Positions 26,204 to 36,818 are shown, counted from the first letter of the stretch. The stretch is DNA of 64,000 bases from Allopseudospirillum japonicum (GCF_900108915.1 NZ_FNYH01000010.1:84667-148666); one strand, 5' to 3'. Numbers and translations: made by a program. Notes: a model not told the origin generated them from the sequence alone.

Positions 26204-27373
26204 TCAACGAGGCAAAATTGCATCCAAACTTTGTAAAGCTTGCGCTAGTAAGGCACGCGGACAACCAAAATTTAATCGCGCCCAAGTTGGCGCGCCAAAA
26301 TCCACACCTGCAGATAAGGCAATGCCTTGCGCAACCACGTCTTCATGTGGATAGCCTTGTGGCCAAAGACGTGCAAAGTCAATCCAAGCTAAAAAGGTGG
26401 CTTCTGGGCAGTGCCATTGTAATTGCGGATGTTGCTCCATCCAAGTTGCAAGATAGTCGCGATTACCTCTTAAATAAGTCAGCGCGGCTTCCAACCAAGG
26501 CTCGCCTGTTTGATAAGCTGCTTTCGCTGCCGTTAGACCAAGCACATTCACATCGGAAATCAAGCCCTGCATTTGGCGTTTAAAAGCCCGTCTAAGTTCA
26601 GGGTTAGGAATAATCGCTACCGAGCAAGCCAAACCGGCAATATTAAAGGTCTTACTTGGCGCCATTAAAGTGATGCTATGATCGGCGACATAAGGATGCA
26701 AAGATGCAAAAGGTCGATGGGTACGCGTTTCATCTAAGATCAAATCACAGTGAATTTCATCTGAGCAAATCTTTATGCCCCAATGTGCACAAAAATCGCC
26801 TAATTGCTGCAGCTCTTTCGTAGTAAAAACACGTCCGGTGGGATTGTGTGGATGACAAAAAATTAATAACTTAGCCCCCGCACGTGCGCCATCTTCTAAG
26901 GCCTGCCAATCAAATTGCCAGCCTTGTTGTGGATCATACACTAAAGGAGCACTTTGCGTTTGACGTCCACTTAAGCCACCAAGTGCGAGAATCGGTGGAT
27001 AAATCGGGGGTTGAATTAAAATAGCCTCACCGGCTTGCGTACAAGTCTGAGTAGCTAAATGAAAACCACTGACAACACCGGGAATCCATACTAGAGATTC
27101 TGGCATAAAATCGGCTTGATAGCGCTTGTGCGCCCATGCACAAAAAGCCTCATTCAGCTCGTTTTCTACCTGAGTGTATCCCAAAATGCCTTGGTCGACT
27201 CGCGTATGTAACGCCTCCAAAATACTCGGCGCTGCGCGAAAATCCATATCTGCAACCCATAAAGGCAGTACCTCTTTAGGGTAACGGTTCCATTTAAGGC
27301 TCGCACTGGCACGGCGTGGATAAACCGAATCAAAATCAAAGCCTTGACCACTAGATATATGAGTATGCGACAT
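26204..27373 (-). CDS. patB: MalY/PatB family cystathionine beta-lyase / aminotransferase
   Basis: 389 residues from the ATG at 27373 (MSHTHISSGQGFDFD), the standard PatB length; a longer frame reaches 27439 but lacks family resemblance. It is a fold-I PLP enzyme: LPLWVADMDF near the N-terminus, CHPHNPTGRVF, SDEIHCDLIL and the PLP lysine in APSKTFNIAGL. PatB/MalY enzymes cleave the C-S bond of cystathionine. Divergent from fur by 108 bases and followed by cobB. Confidence 0.92.
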   Translation of the reverse strand: MSHTHISSGQGFDFDSVYPRRASASLKWNRYPKEVLPLWVADMDFRAAPSILEALHTRVDQGILGYTQVENELNEAFCAWAHKRYQADFMPESLVWIPGVVSGFHLATQTCTQAGEAILIQPPIYPPILALGGLSGRQTQSAPLVYDPQQGWQFDWQALEDGARAGAKLLIFCHPHNPTGRVFTTKELQQLGDFCAHWGIKICSDEIHCDLILDETRTHRPFASLHPYVADHSITLMAPSKTFNIAGLACSVAIIPNPELRRAFKRQMQGLISDVNVLGLTAAKAAYQTGEPWLEAALTYLRGNRDYLATWMEQHPQLQWHCPEATFLAWIDFARLWPQGYPHEDVVAQGIALSAGVDFGAPTWARLNFGCPRALLAQALQSLDAILPR

Positions 27374-27481
27374 AAAACAACAGAAATCCTTAGCAAAAAG
27401 GTAGGTTAATGACTTTGCTTCTGTAGCAATCTCTAGCATAATTCGGCTAGATTCAATAAACCTAAGACAAGTGAATGCATT

Positions 27482-27892
27482 ATGGCTGACGAAAATAACG
27501 AACTCCGCAGAGCAGGGCTCAAGGTGACCTTGCCTCGTATTAAAATCTTACAGCTTTTAGAACGCAATCAAGACGAGCACCTAAGCGCAGAAGATTTATA
27601 CAAATCTCTACTAGAAGCAGGCGAAGATGTAGGCTTGGCTACAGTGTACCGCGTTCTGACGCAGTTTGAAGCGGCCGGCTTAGTACAAAGACATAATTTT
27701 GATGGAAGTCACGCTGTTTTCGAACTAGCGACAGAAGATCACCATGATCATATGGTGTGTATGGATACAGGCGAAGTCATTGAATTTTTTGATGAAGAAA
27801 TCGAACGCCGTCAACGAGAAATTGTTGAAGCCCGCGGTTATGAATTAGAAGATCATTCCCTTGTCCTCTATGTACGCAAGCGCAGTCGTTAA
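27482..27892 (+). CDS. fur: Ferric uptake regulator
   Basis: 136 residues: an N-terminal winged helix (LRRAGLKVTLPRIKILQLLE, ATVYRVLTQFEAAGLV), then the metal-binding HHDHMVC stretch and ENHSLVLYV-like EDHSLVLYVRKRSR tail. Only one Cys of the usual CxxC is present (CMDTG), as in Pseudomonas Fur. It represses iron uptake genes when Fe2+ is bound; one likely target in this window is the Fur box at 59176-59194. Confidence 0.96.
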   Translation: MADENNELRRAGLKVTLPRIKILQLLERNQDEHLSAEDLYKSLLEAGEDVGLATVYRVLTQFEAAGLVQRHNFDGSHAVFELATEDHHDHMVCMDTGEVIEFFDEEIERRQREIVEARGYELEDHSLVLYVRKRSR

Positions 27893-27934
27893 GCTGTTAC
27901 CTTGTGTGCACGCGGTCATACACTGCAGCTCCTC

Positions 27935-27975
27935 GCCCCTTTTGGCATAGACCAAAGGGGCCTAGCCAAGCTTTT
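27935..27975 (+). terminator. Likely terminator after fur
   Basis: GCCCCTTTTGG (27935-27945) can pair with CCAAAGGGGC (27952-27961) with one bulge, followed a little downstream by CTTTTTAAT. The T run is about ten bases off the stem, so efficiency is uncertain. Confidence 0.5.
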
Positions 27976-28144
27976 TAATCCTGATTTCTGCTGAAGAAAT
28001 CCCTGTCAAGACTAGTGCGTGCGTTGCAATAAGGTGTATAACAACAAACGCAAACCCTGGTCTGTCTGCGCTAAGTGCAAGACTTACTTATACTTGGTGT
28101 CTGATAAGATGACCTTTCACCCTACGGAAGAGAGAAGATTTCCG

Positions 28145-30403
28145 ATGGTTAAGGTAAGAGAAGATCAACCCCTTAAGGATGATGGTAGCGTTGATATTGA
28201 GCTATGGTTGCAACGCCTGCAAGAAGACGTTGTGTTAAACCATCCACAACGTGTGCACCAAGCCTGCGAATTGAGTCAACAGCTAGAAACTCAAGCCATG
28301 TTAGAAAACCGTATGTGGCGCGAAGGTTCTAGCAGTTTACGCACAGGTTTGGAAATGGCAGATATCCTCGGCGAATTACGCATGGATGAGGATACTTTAA
28401 TTGCCGCTCTCTTGTACCGTGCGGTACGCGAAGGCCACGTCAAACTAGAACTCATCGAAAATCGCTTTGGCGATACCGTCGCTAAACTGATTGAAGGCGT
28501 ACTCCAAATGGCTGCGATTAGCCAAGTCCAGCCCAGTACGTGCTCGCCTGCATTAGGACAAGCGCAAAACCAACTCGATAACCTGCGTAAAATGCTGGTT
28601 TCTATGGTGGATGATGTCCGCGTTGCCTTGATTAAACTCGCTGAACGTACCTGTGCCATTCGTGCAGTGAAGGAAGCGGCGCGCGAAAAGCGCCTACAAG
28701 TCGCACGTGAGGTCTTTGAAATTTATGCCCCGCTTGCGCACCGTTTAGGCATAGGTCATATCAAATGGGAGCTTGAAGACCTTTCTTTCCGTTATTTAGA
28801 AGAAGCCAGTTATAAACAAATTGCCAAGCTATTGGCAGAAAAGCGTAAAGATAGAGATGAGTTTATTGCCAGTGTCATCAAAATGCTAGAACAAGCACTC
28901 CAGACCGAAGGTGTACAAGGTGCACACCTCAGCGGACGTGCTAAGCATATTTATTCGATCTGGCGCAAAATGAAGCGCAAAAATATCGATTTTTCTCAAG
29001 TGTATGACGTACGTGCGGTACGTATTCTTGTGCCTGAAGTCAAAGACTGTTACACAGCTTTGGGGATTGTACACTCCTTATGGCGTCATATTCCTAACGA
29101 ATTTGATGATTATATTGCAACGCCAAAAGAAAACGGTTATCGCTCTTTGCATACTGCCGTCATAGGCCCGCAGGGCAAAGTATTGGAAGTCCAAATACGT
29201 ACCCATAGTATGCATGAAGAGGCCGAATTAGGCGTTTGTGCGCACTGGCGTTATAAAGGGACAGATACTCAAGGTAAAAACCGTAGTTACGAAGAAAAAA
29301 TTGCTTGGTTACGCCAAGTGCTTGAATGGCATGAAGAAGTCGGTGATGCCAACAGCTTCAAAGATGAGCTACAAAATGACGTCGCTCCCGATCGTATCTA
29401 TGTCTTTACCCCAGATGGACATGTGGTTGATCTGCCCCATTGTGCTACCCCAATAGATTTTGCTTATCGAGTACACACAGAAATCGGCCACCGCTGCCGT
29501 GGGGCAAAAATCAATGGGCGCATTGTGCCTTTAACTTACCAGCTACGTAATGGCGAGCAGGTTGAGATCCTCACATCAACTCAAGGGGGGCCAACACGCG
29601 ATTGGCTCAATCCTGCACTCGGTTATGTACAAACTTCACGTGCACGCGCCAAGATCCAGCATTGGTTTAAGTTGCAAGCACGAGATAAAAATATTGAGGA
29701 AGGGCGTGCTTTAATTCAAAAGGAGTTACAACGCCTTGATCTGGACGGGCTCGATATGGATGCACTGGCCCGTCAGCTCAATTTGATGAGTGAAGACGAT
29801 CTATACGCGGCTTTAGGTGCTGGTGATTTACGTTCCGGACAAGTGCTCTCTACCGCACAGCATTTATTTGGGGAAACGGATGACCAAGACCAATTAGAAC
29901 GTTTGCTCACGCGTCCCAGCCGTAAACCCTCTCGTGATAAGGGAGATGCGATTACCATTTTTGGTGTCGGTAATTTGCTGACCCAAATGGCAAAATGTTG
30001 TCAGCCTTTACCTGGAGACGACATTATTGGTTATATCACCTTGGGGCGTGGTGTGACGATTCATCGCCAAGATTGCACGAATGTCTTACAACTCCGCGCA
30101 GAAGATCCACATCGTATTATTAATGTGGAATGGGGGACCAAGCAGGCACACTTGTATCCTGTAGAAATTCGTATTCGTGCTTGGGATCGTTCGGGATTAT
30201 TGCGTGATATCACCTCGGTGCTGGCAAATGAAAGAGTCAATGTCATTTCCGTCAATACCTTAACCGATAAGAAAGAACATCAGGCAAATATTCTGATTAC
30301 TCTAGAAATTGCTGGCTTAGAAATTCTTGGGCGTGTGCTGGATAAGATTAATCAATTACCCAATGTACTGGATGTACAAAGGTTCCGCACCGCGAAAGGT
30401 TAA
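28145..30403 (+). CDS. relA: GTP pyrophosphokinase RelA
   Basis: 752 residues from the ATG at 28145 (MVKVREDQPLKDDGSVDIELWL), the known RelA N-terminus; an upstream GTG at 28019 adds 42 unlike residues and is rejected. The pseudo-hydrolase domain lacks the HD pair (AALLYRAVREG in place of HDxxED), as in RelA and not SpoT. The synthetase (YDVRAVRILV, HSLWRHIPNEFDDYIATPKENGYRSLHT), TGS (YVFTPDGHVVDLP) and ACT (VEIRIRAWDRSGLLRDITSVL) domains follow. It makes (p)ppGpp on starved ribosomes. It is followed by gacS, an order seen in Pseudomonas. Confidence 0.95.
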   Translation: MVKVREDQPLKDDGSVDIELWLQRLQEDVVLNHPQRVHQACELSQQLETQAMLENRMWREGSSSLRTGLEMADILGELRMDEDTLIAALLYRAVREGHVKLELIENRFGDTVAKLIEGVLQMAAISQVQPSTCSPALGQAQNQLDNLRKMLVSMVDDVRVALIKLAERTCAIRAVKEAAREKRLQVAREVFEIYAPLAHRLGIGHIKWELEDLSFRYLEEASYKQIAKLLAEKRKDRDEFIASVIKMLEQALQTEGVQGAHLSGRAKHIYSIWRKMKRKNIDFSQVYDVRAVRILVPEVKDCYTALGIVHSLWRHIPNEFDDYIATPKENGYRSLHTAVIGPQGKVLEVQIRTHSMHEEAELGVCAHWRYKGTDTQGKNRSYEEKIAWLRQVLEWHEEVGDANSFKDELQNDVAPDRIYVFTPDGHVVDLPHCATPIDFAYRVHTEIGHRCRGAKINGRIVPLTYQLRNGEQVEILTSTQGGPTRDWLNPALGYVQTSRARAKIQHWFKLQARDKNIEEGRALIQKELQRLDLDGLDMDALARQLNLMSEDDLYAALGAGDLRSGQVLSTAQHLFGETDDQDQLERLLTRPSRKPSRDKGDAITIFGVGNLLTQMAKCCQPLPGDDIIGYITLGRGVTIHRQDCTNVLQLRAEDPHRIINVEWGTKQAHLYPVEIRIRAWDRSGLLRDITSVLANERVNVISVNTLTDKKEHQANILITLEIAGLEILGRVLDKINQLPNVLDVQRFRTAKG

Positions 30404-30492
30404 CAAGGTTAGCTTAATCTGTGCCATTGCGCCTAGTGTATCTCAATGCACTGGGCGTTTATCTTAGTGCAGCCCACAAGGAGATTTGCTGC

Positions 30493-33372
30493 GTGCGGAC
30501 CTTATCTTTACGCTCTCACTTAATTCTCACGCTAGGTTTACCCTTATTAATTGTCAGCTGGGTATTAGCCGTTTATTTTTCTTATACTCATTATCACTTA
30601 TTAGAAAATCAGCTGAAAGAACGCGGCTTAACTCTCACTCGACAAATGGCCTTGCACACAGCTTATTTATTGAGTTTACAAGGTAATACCTCCAATATTA
30701 ATTTAAGATTTTTAGGTGAGCGTATTTTAGATGAAGAAGATGTACGTTCTTTTTCTTTATATGATAATCAAAAGCGTCACCTGCTCCATACTGGCCCTAG
30801 TATGCATGCCATATCAGGTGCGCAAGAAGGTGATTTATGGCCCTTGCATCCCAAATGGTTAACCACAAAAGAGAGTCTACGTCTGCGTTATCCTTTATTT
30901 GAGCATACACTGCTTTCTAATCCCACCTATACCCCAAATGCGCATCATAATCGCCCTATCTTAGGTTGGCTAGAAGTTGAACTCAGTATTACCTCAGCAC
31001 AACTTTCTCAATATCAAATGCTGCTTTTTAATGTAGGTTTGACTTTATTTATCTTTGTCATATCCTGCTTATTAGCTTGGTCATTAATTAATAAAGTGAT
31101 CACCCCGCTACATCATTTAATTCGTATCTTGGAACGCATTAAAAATCAAGAATTTAATGTGAGAATTGCTGACGATGTGTATCCTATTAGTGAAATTCGC
31201 TTATTAGCACAAAATATGAATCAAGCGCTTGATCAATTACAAGGAGAACGTGAAAATATTCGTCAAGACTTAGATATTAGCCACTCAGATCTTAATTCTA
31301 CCTTAGAGAAGATGGAAATCCAAAATATTGAGCTCGATCTTGCATTAAAACGAGCCCAAGAAGCCAATCGTGTTAAAACTGAATTTTTAGCGAGTATGAG
31401 TCATGAAATACGTACACCACTAAATGCGATTATTGGTTTTGGACGTATGTTGCAGCGTACACGGCTTGACCCAAATCAAGGGGAATATTTAAATAACATC
31501 ACCCAAGCTTCTGAATCTTTATTACTTATTATTAATGATATTTTAGATTTATCTCGCTTAGAAGCAGGTAAGGTCTTTTTAGAAGAATTACCGATTAATT
31601 TGCGTGAATTAGTCGATGATGTTCTAGCGATGCTTGCACCCGATGCACAGCGCAAACAGTTAGAAATGATTGTTATTTTATATGAAGATGTTCCGCAAGA
31701 AGTTATTGGTGATCCTGCACGGATTCGGCAGATTTTAACTAATTTAGTCACAAATGCTGTTAAATTTACCGCTGCTGGGCAAATTATTATTCGGATTACG
31801 CTAGAAGATACACTCGAACAAGAAATTTTATTACGTATTAGTGTTTCTGATACGGGTAAAGGTTTGTCTCAAGAACAAAAAAGCCAATTATTTCAAGCAT
31901 TTCATCAAGCTGATATTTCTAATGCCCGTGAATATGGCGGTAGTGGCTTAGGGCTTGCAATTTGCAAGGGTTTGGTTGAGCAAATGGGGGGCAGCATTGA
32001 AGTCGAAAGCGAGTTGCATAAAGGTTCAACCTTTTGGTTTACAGTAAAAGTCGGTTTAGCGCCAGAATCTAATGTGCTTTATGACCCTAACTTGCAAGGC
32101 GTATTAGCTTTAATTGAGCAAAATCCTATGGCCTGCCACGCTTGGCAACATCTTGCCCAAGGCTGGGGGCTGGGTATTCAAATTTATGAGGATATGCAAG
32201 AAGTTTTAGAAGCGGCCGAAGATTTAGCTTTATTGGATCCACCACTTTTGGCGGTTTTAATTAGCCTGAGTCTTGAACAGGCGCAAACACCTCAAGTACA
32301 TCAAGAATTACGTCAGTTAGTACAAAACAACCTTGCTGTATTAGTTCTCGTCAACAGCTCAGATACACTGATTTTAAATCAGTTAACGCATTTAGGGGTT
32401 GCTGAAGTATTATCCAAACCCTGTTCACAAAGGCGTTTATATACGGCATTGGCTAAACTTAGTGGACCGCCAAGTTTACATCAAAGCCCCCCTATACATC
32501 ACAATAAATCTTTATCCCACAAACAGCATATTTCCATTCTTGCTGTTGATGATAATGCACATAACTTACAGTTAGTCTCTACGCTATTACGCCAGTTGGG
32601 GGTTCAAGTATATGAGGCAACACATGGACGTGAAGCCTTGCAGAAAGTACAGCAATACCATGTTGATCTAGTCTTTATGGACGTGCGCATGCCAGGAATG
32701 GATGGGATTGAGGCGACACAAAGGATTCGCGCGCTTGGGCGTCGTTTTCGTGAATTGCCCATTGTTGCATTGACGGCTCACGCGCTTGCCGGCGAACGCC
32801 AAAAAATGCTAAGTGCAGGTATGACAGACTATTTAATTAAACCCATTAGTGAGGCCGAGCTTTTAGCGGTGATCCGGCGTTGGACAGGTTCAGAATTAAG
32901 TTTCGGCGACTTAACCGAACCCCATCGGCCAGCCAGTCAATCAACAGCACCAATACTCAAGCCTTCCGAGCCTAATACACTGAATCTACATACAGAAGAG
33001 GACTCATCCTCACCTGTCGATATTGCGCTAGGTATCAGTTTGGCAGCTGGTAAACTGGATCTTGCACAGGATATGTTAGAGGCCTTGTTAGCTTCTTTAC
33101 CTGAACGCTGGCAGACCATCCAAAATGCTTACTTAGAGCAACAAAAGGATGCTTTGCTTGATGAAGTACACAAATTACATGGCGTGACTCGTTATTGTGG
33201 CGTCCCTGATTTGGGGCAAGTGGTTGAAGCTTTAGAAACACGTCTTAAGGCGCAAACACAGCCCAGTGTAGAAGATCTTATGCAGCAACTGGAGCAAGAG
33301 GTCCAGCGCCTGATCCTTTGGTATCAAGCGCACCAACCCTTATCTTTAGCAAGCTTGCTAGAACACAAATAA
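30493..33372 (+). CDS. gacS: Hybrid sensor kinase GacS/BarA
   Basis: 959 residues from the GTG at 30493, chosen because AAGGAG lies nine bases upstream; a GTG at 30421 has no such site. Layout: membrane helix (about 10-30), periplasmic sensor of about 140 residues, second helix near 178-200, HAMP, HisKA (SMSHEIRTPLNA, His304), HATPase (NLVTNAVKF, GSGLGLAI), a stretch of about 190 residues resembling a decayed receiver, a true receiver (FMDVRMPG, Asp730) and HPt (VHKLHGVTRYCGVPDL, His893). GacS feeds phosphate to GacA, which turns on small RNAs that titrate RsmA/CsrA. It follows relA by 89 bases. Confidence 0.92.
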   Translation: MRTLSLRSHLILTLGLPLLIVSWVLAVYFSYTHYHLLENQLKERGLTLTRQMALHTAYLLSLQGNTSNINLRFLGERILDEEDVRSFSLYDNQKRHLLHTGPSMHAISGAQEGDLWPLHPKWLTTKESLRLRYPLFEHTLLSNPTYTPNAHHNRPILGWLEVELSITSAQLSQYQMLLFNVGLTLFIFVISCLLAWSLINKVITPLHHLIRILERIKNQEFNVRIADDVYPISEIRLLAQNMNQALDQLQGERENIRQDLDISHSDLNSTLEKMEIQNIELDLALKRAQEANRVKTEFLASMSHEIRTPLNAIIGFGRMLQRTRLDPNQGEYLNNITQASESLLLIINDILDLSRLEAGKVFLEELPINLRELVDDVLAMLAPDAQRKQLEMIVILYEDVPQEVIGDPARIRQILTNLVTNAVKFTAAGQIIIRITLEDTLEQEILLRISVSDTGKGLSQEQKSQLFQAFHQADISNAREYGGSGLGLAICKGLVEQMGGSIEVESELHKGSTFWFTVKVGLAPESNVLYDPNLQGVLALIEQNPMACHAWQHLAQGWGLGIQIYEDMQEVLEAAEDLALLDPPLLAVLISLSLEQAQTPQVHQELRQLVQNNLAVLVLVNSSDTLILNQLTHLGVAEVLSKPCSQRRLYTALAKLSGPPSLHQSPPIHHNKSLSHKQHISILAVDDNAHNLQLVSTLLRQLGVQVYEATHGREALQKVQQYHVDLVFMDVRMPGMDGIEATQRIRALGRRFRELPIVALTAHALAGERQKMLSAGMTDYLIKPISEAELLAVIRRWTGSELSFGDLTEPHRPASQSTAPILKPSEPNTLNLHTEEDSSSPVDIALGISLAAGKLDLAQDMLEALLASLPERWQTIQNAYLEQQKDALLDEVHKLHGVTRYCGVPDLGQVVEALETRLKAQTQPSVEDLMQQLEQEVQRLILWYQAHQPLSLASLLEHK

Positions 33373-33597
33373 AAAGCTTGTGATGGTCTTGGTTTATCCG
33401 TGTTTAAGGTGCGACAATTAGCCGCAGCCAAGAGCCTCTAGGCTGTTTTACAATAGCTTACCTAGTTTAGCAATCTCTAAAAAATAACGACTAATAGAGT
33501 CTCGCGACATACACAAAATACCAACTGATTTTGGTTATTTGCCCCAAGATGCTATCTCTCCCTGTGGACGACACAGGATTTTTCTACGGAGAAATCA

Positions 33598-34113
33598 ATG
33601 AAAAAATTACTGACTTCAAGCTTACTTCTGGTCACAGTGCCTTTTATGCAGGCAGCACATGCTGAAGACCTGCATTTTGCAGCAGGTAGTTTGATTCAAG
33701 CAGAAGCTTTGGTGACACAAGAAGTACTCAAAGGTCAAACCAGTGAGCATATTCAGCTCAAACCTTCTGCCGTAGATAACACAGGTATGCCTGAATACTG
33801 CCTAATGTCGGCGCGTGCTTCCTTACAAAATGAAAGCGTACGTCTTGATATCGATCGTTTACTTTGTCTAAGCGAAGATCGTCATTATTACGAGGGTGTT
33901 TTAATCGCACAACTTGTGGATGAGGAAGGCAAACCAGGCGATGCACAAGCTTGTACCAGTGAACAAGATGGTATTTGCCAACGTGGTGAAATCCGTGCTG
34001 GACATAAATATACCTTAAAGGTTACTGCAGAAAGCACTATTCCTATGGTGGTCAACCAATCAGAGCAATTAAACATTATGCGCCGCCAAGCTGCACCAGA
34101 ACAGGCGCAATAA
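33598..34113 (+). CDS. Exported protein of unknown function
   Basis: 171 residues with a clear signal peptide (MKKLLTSSLLLVTVPFMQAAHA, cleavage about 22). The mature part of about 149 residues has four cysteines (YCLM, LLCLSE, QACTSE, GICQRG) that could form two disulfides, and alternates beta-prone and charged stretches. CGGAGA six bases before the ATG gives a good ribosome site. It stands alone between gacS and the chemoreceptor. I do not recognise a family. Probably periplasmic or outer-surface. Confidence 0.8.
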   Translation: MKKLLTSSLLLVTVPFMQAAHAEDLHFAAGSLIQAEALVTQEVLKGQTSEHIQLKPSAVDNTGMPEYCLMSARASLQNESVRLDIDRLLCLSEDRHYYEGVLIAQLVDEEGKPGDAQACTSEQDGICQRGEIRAGHKYTLKVTAESTIPMVVNQSEQLNIMRRQAAPEQAQ

Positions 34114-34486
34114 AATCCACTGCTCATGCTCTATTTTCCCTAGGCAAGCACACCTTGCGCTTGTCTAGCGGCCTTAGGTTTCTCCATGGACACTAGATTG
34201 CCACTTGAGCGCTTTTGTTCATTTGTCGATAAAAGTGTAACTCTATGTAATCATTTCTTTACCCTTAGGTAAAAATAGCCTGCCTAGGCATATCTTGTCG
34301 ATGAAAGTTTATGGTAGGCTTAAAAGACGCATCTGTGCTAAATCCTAAATCAATCACTGGTAAATTTTCTCTAACGTTTTTCTAGTTACAAGAAAAGACT
34401 AGATTGATCGCCAACCTAAATGCACACACGTGCCTGCACTTTCCTAATGATAACAAGATCCTTGTGACTTCCAGGAGTGGATTTGT
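34114..34486. other. 373-bp intergenic region before the chemoreceptor
   Basis: No gene is visible. It contains GTCGATAAAAG and GTCGATGAAAG about 72 bases apart, which resemble a flagellar sigma-28 -10 element, but no TAAA box at the correct spacing was found. It probably holds the chemoreceptor promoter. Confidence 0.4.
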
Positions 34487-35614
34487 ATGTGGGGAGCTAG
34501 TAAACAAAAACTCGCCGACGCTCAACGTGAAATCGAACAATTACGCCAAGAAAACCGAAATCTGCAGTATGAACTGGAACAAACAAGACAAGATCAAGGA
34601 CAAAAAGCGCAGGCTTGCCAGCAAGCGACAGAACGTACTGATTTTCTCGTACAACTCAATAAGGTCATTTATAACGGCCATGATTCGATTGGCAGTGTGC
34701 GTGAGCGAGTTGCGGATACCGCAGAAATTCTGCATCAAAAACGCGAAGAATTAAGCAATGCACAAGAGCTTTTCGAACGTTGCACACGTTTGCTACGCGA
34801 AATTGCGCAACAAGCACAGGCTATTAGTCAGCAGGCCAATACCAACCGTGAAGAGGTGAAAGTCTTAGATGGTGCCTCCGCACAAATCACAGAATTCGTA
34901 GATACCATTCATAATATCTCTGAACAAACCAATCTGCTGGCTTTAAATGCAGCGATTGAGGCCGCGCGTGCAGGTGAGCATGGTCGTGGTTTTGCCGTGG
35001 TTGCCGATGAGGTGCGTTCTCTCGCCCAAAGAGCAGGTAAAGCAACCTCAGAAATCACTAACCTTGTGGGCACCATTGAGGAGCAAACAAGACGCACTTT
35101 TTCAAGTTCAGAAGAGATGGTTGCTAAATCTCAGCAAATTGATACTTCTGCCCAAGAAGGCCAAGGGGTGATTGATGAAGTCGTCCTTATTGCCGAAAGT
35201 ATGCGCCAAGTGATTCTAGAAACTGCGACTAAAAGCTTTATGGAAACCGTGAAACTGGACCATTTTGTTTTTAAAAATGAGATTTACAAAGGCATTTTAG
35301 GCCTTAGCAATAAACAAGCGCACGAGTTTAACGATCATACCCAATGTCGCCTTGGACAATGGTATTTCTCAGGCGTTGGCAGCAAATACTATAGTCATAC
35401 AGCAAATTTCAATCAGTTGGCTGCACCACATGAAGCTGTACATTCAGCAGGTAAGCAGGCATTACAAGAAGCCCGCGCAGGCAACACCAATGCTGCTTTA
35501 CAAGAGCTACGTACCATGGAAGAGCAAAGCCGGATTGTCATGGAAGTATTAAATGGCATCGCCGCTGAATATATTGATAGCAAGCTTGGCCGTAAAAAAT
35601 CACGCTATCGTTAA
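34487..35614 (+). CDS. Soluble methyl-accepting chemotaxis protein with CZB domain
   Basis: 375 residues with no membrane segment. A heptad-rich coiled coil (residues about 5-50) is followed by an MCP signalling hairpin whose tip is [20 protein letters not shown] and then a C-terminal zinc-binding CZB domain: [16 protein letters not shown] and two later His in PHEAVHSAG. The order matches cytoplasmic receptors such as Helicobacter TlpD, where CZB senses zinc or hypochlorous acid. AGGAG lies upstream of the ATG. Sensing role inferred; the ligand set is seen. Confidence 0.9.
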   Translation: MWGASKQKLADAQREIEQLRQENRNLQYELEQTRQDQGQKAQACQQATERTDFLVQLNKVIYNGHDSIGSVRERVADTAEILHQKREELSNAQELFERCTRLLREIAQQAQAISQQANTNREEVKVLDGASAQITEFVDTIHNISEQTNLLALNAAIEAARAGEHGRGFAVVADEVRSLAQRAGKATSEITNLVGTIEEQTRRTFSSSEEMVAKSQQIDTSAQEGQGVIDEVVLIAESMRQVILETATKSFMETVKLDHFVFKNEIYKGILGLSNKQAHEFNDHTQCRLGQWYFSGVGSKYYSHTANFNQLAAPHEAVHSAGKQALQEARAGNTNAALQELRTMEEQSRIVMEVLNGIAAEYIDSKLGRKKSRYR

Positions 35615-35635
35615 CGCTTTGTTTACAGGGTTTTT

Positions 35636-36718
35636 ATGTCTGCTTTTCATACTCTCACTGACTTTTTTGAACGTTCAGGTGCCTGCTATCAGGCTTTTGA
35701 TTTAGGGCGTCGTGTACAGCCCCTAGATACAAGCTATTGGCAAGCTTTTGAGTCTGGACAACGCCCTTATGCCTACCCTTGGCAACAAACGGCATGTCTC
35801 GGTTTAGTCTTTTATTATCCCAGCGCTCCACAAGATCCTTTGGTCTGGTTTTTGAAATTACCTCTTGATGAGCAAGGTTTTATTCAAGGGGGGCCTAGGG
35901 ATGCTTTTGTTAAACGTCTACTAGAAACCCTTGGCCAGCAAGCACAACAACTGACAGACCAAGCAACTAGCGTACGATTAGACCCCTTAATGGAGAATAA
36001 TCCACTGGTATTTACGCCAGATCAGGAACGCCAAGCCATCTTTCATGCTTACGCACGCCAACATCTGCAACAAGCCCCTAGCACACATTATGCGCCCGCG
36101 TATGCATATCTTACTCAACCAGAGGGAAATGCTTGGCAAACCTTAAGTTTACAAGGCATTGCAGATGTCGCCTTGCAACATACACAAGCAGGACAAGCGC
36201 AAGCTTTAGCAACCCAAGTACCTGCTTGGCCCACGCCAGTATTGACCCTATTGGCACGTTGTTTAGAAGCGGTTCCCGTGGCCCCTGTATTGGCAAAGGC
36301 TTTAGCGCAAAATCTCGCCTTACGTGTGCAAAATCCACAAACTACTACCACTGAGGTGGCTAGTTTGCTGCGTGCATTAAGCCATCCGCAAACTCAATGG
36401 GATAATAAAGAATTACAGGCTGCGTTAATGCATCCTACAGATCAAAATCCTTGGTATCCTTATCTTCAAGATCCCGAAGTGCTGACCACACTGGCCTTAA
36501 AATATACGCATCAACTGGAAGATTTATCCTTTTTACAGGCGTATTTGCAGGTGCTTGCGCAACAAGATATGTCAATATTTAAGCCCTTACTTAAAGACTT
36601 ATTATTTATGCCCAATTTACGGGTGTTGATTTTAGCTTTGATTCGCCAAGCCCCCACCGACTCTGCTTTAGCCAAGGCGCTGACCCTCTTAGTACAAGAG
36701 GCGCAAACAAAGACATAG
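35636..36718 (+). CDS. DUF3549 family protein
   Basis: 360 residues beginning MSAFHTLTDFFERSGACYQAFDLGRRV, the DUF3549 signature. The central and C-terminal parts are helical, HEAT-like repeats rich in Leu, Ala and Gln (LLARCLEAVPVAPVLAKAL and similar). No catalytic motif is seen. The family is restricted to Pseudomonas-like gammaproteobacteria and has no known function. It starts 21 bases after the chemoreceptor and may be co-transcribed with it. Confidence 0.82.
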   Translation: MSAFHTLTDFFERSGACYQAFDLGRRVQPLDTSYWQAFESGQRPYAYPWQQTACLGLVFYYPSAPQDPLVWFLKLPLDEQGFIQGGPRDAFVKRLLETLGQQAQQLTDQATSVRLDPLMENNPLVFTPDQERQAIFHAYARQHLQQAPSTHYAPAYAYLTQPEGNAWQTLSLQGIADVALQHTQAGQAQALATQVPAWPTPVLTLLARCLEAVPVAPVLAKALAQNLALRVQNPQTTTTEVASLLRALSHPQTQWDNKELQAALMHPTDQNPWYPYLQDPEVLTTLALKYTHQLEDLSFLQAYLQVLAQQDMSIFKPLLKDLLFMPNLRVLILALIRQAPTDSALAKALTLLVQEAQTKT

Positions 36719-36818
36719 CCACTTAGGTTAAAGGGTTAAAGCATCACCGCCATTAGGCAAAGTCTGCACGAAGCTTTAAGATAAGGCCTTTATTTTTATT
36801 ACTGAATAAAGGCCATCT

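Noticed and set aside
28019..28144. Upstream GTG start for relA
   Set aside because: The added residues do not resemble RelA, whose N-terminus starts exactly at the ATG at 28145.
34220..34305. Sigma-28 promoter for the chemoreceptor
   Set aside because: Two -10-like elements exist but neither has a TAAA box at the proper distance.
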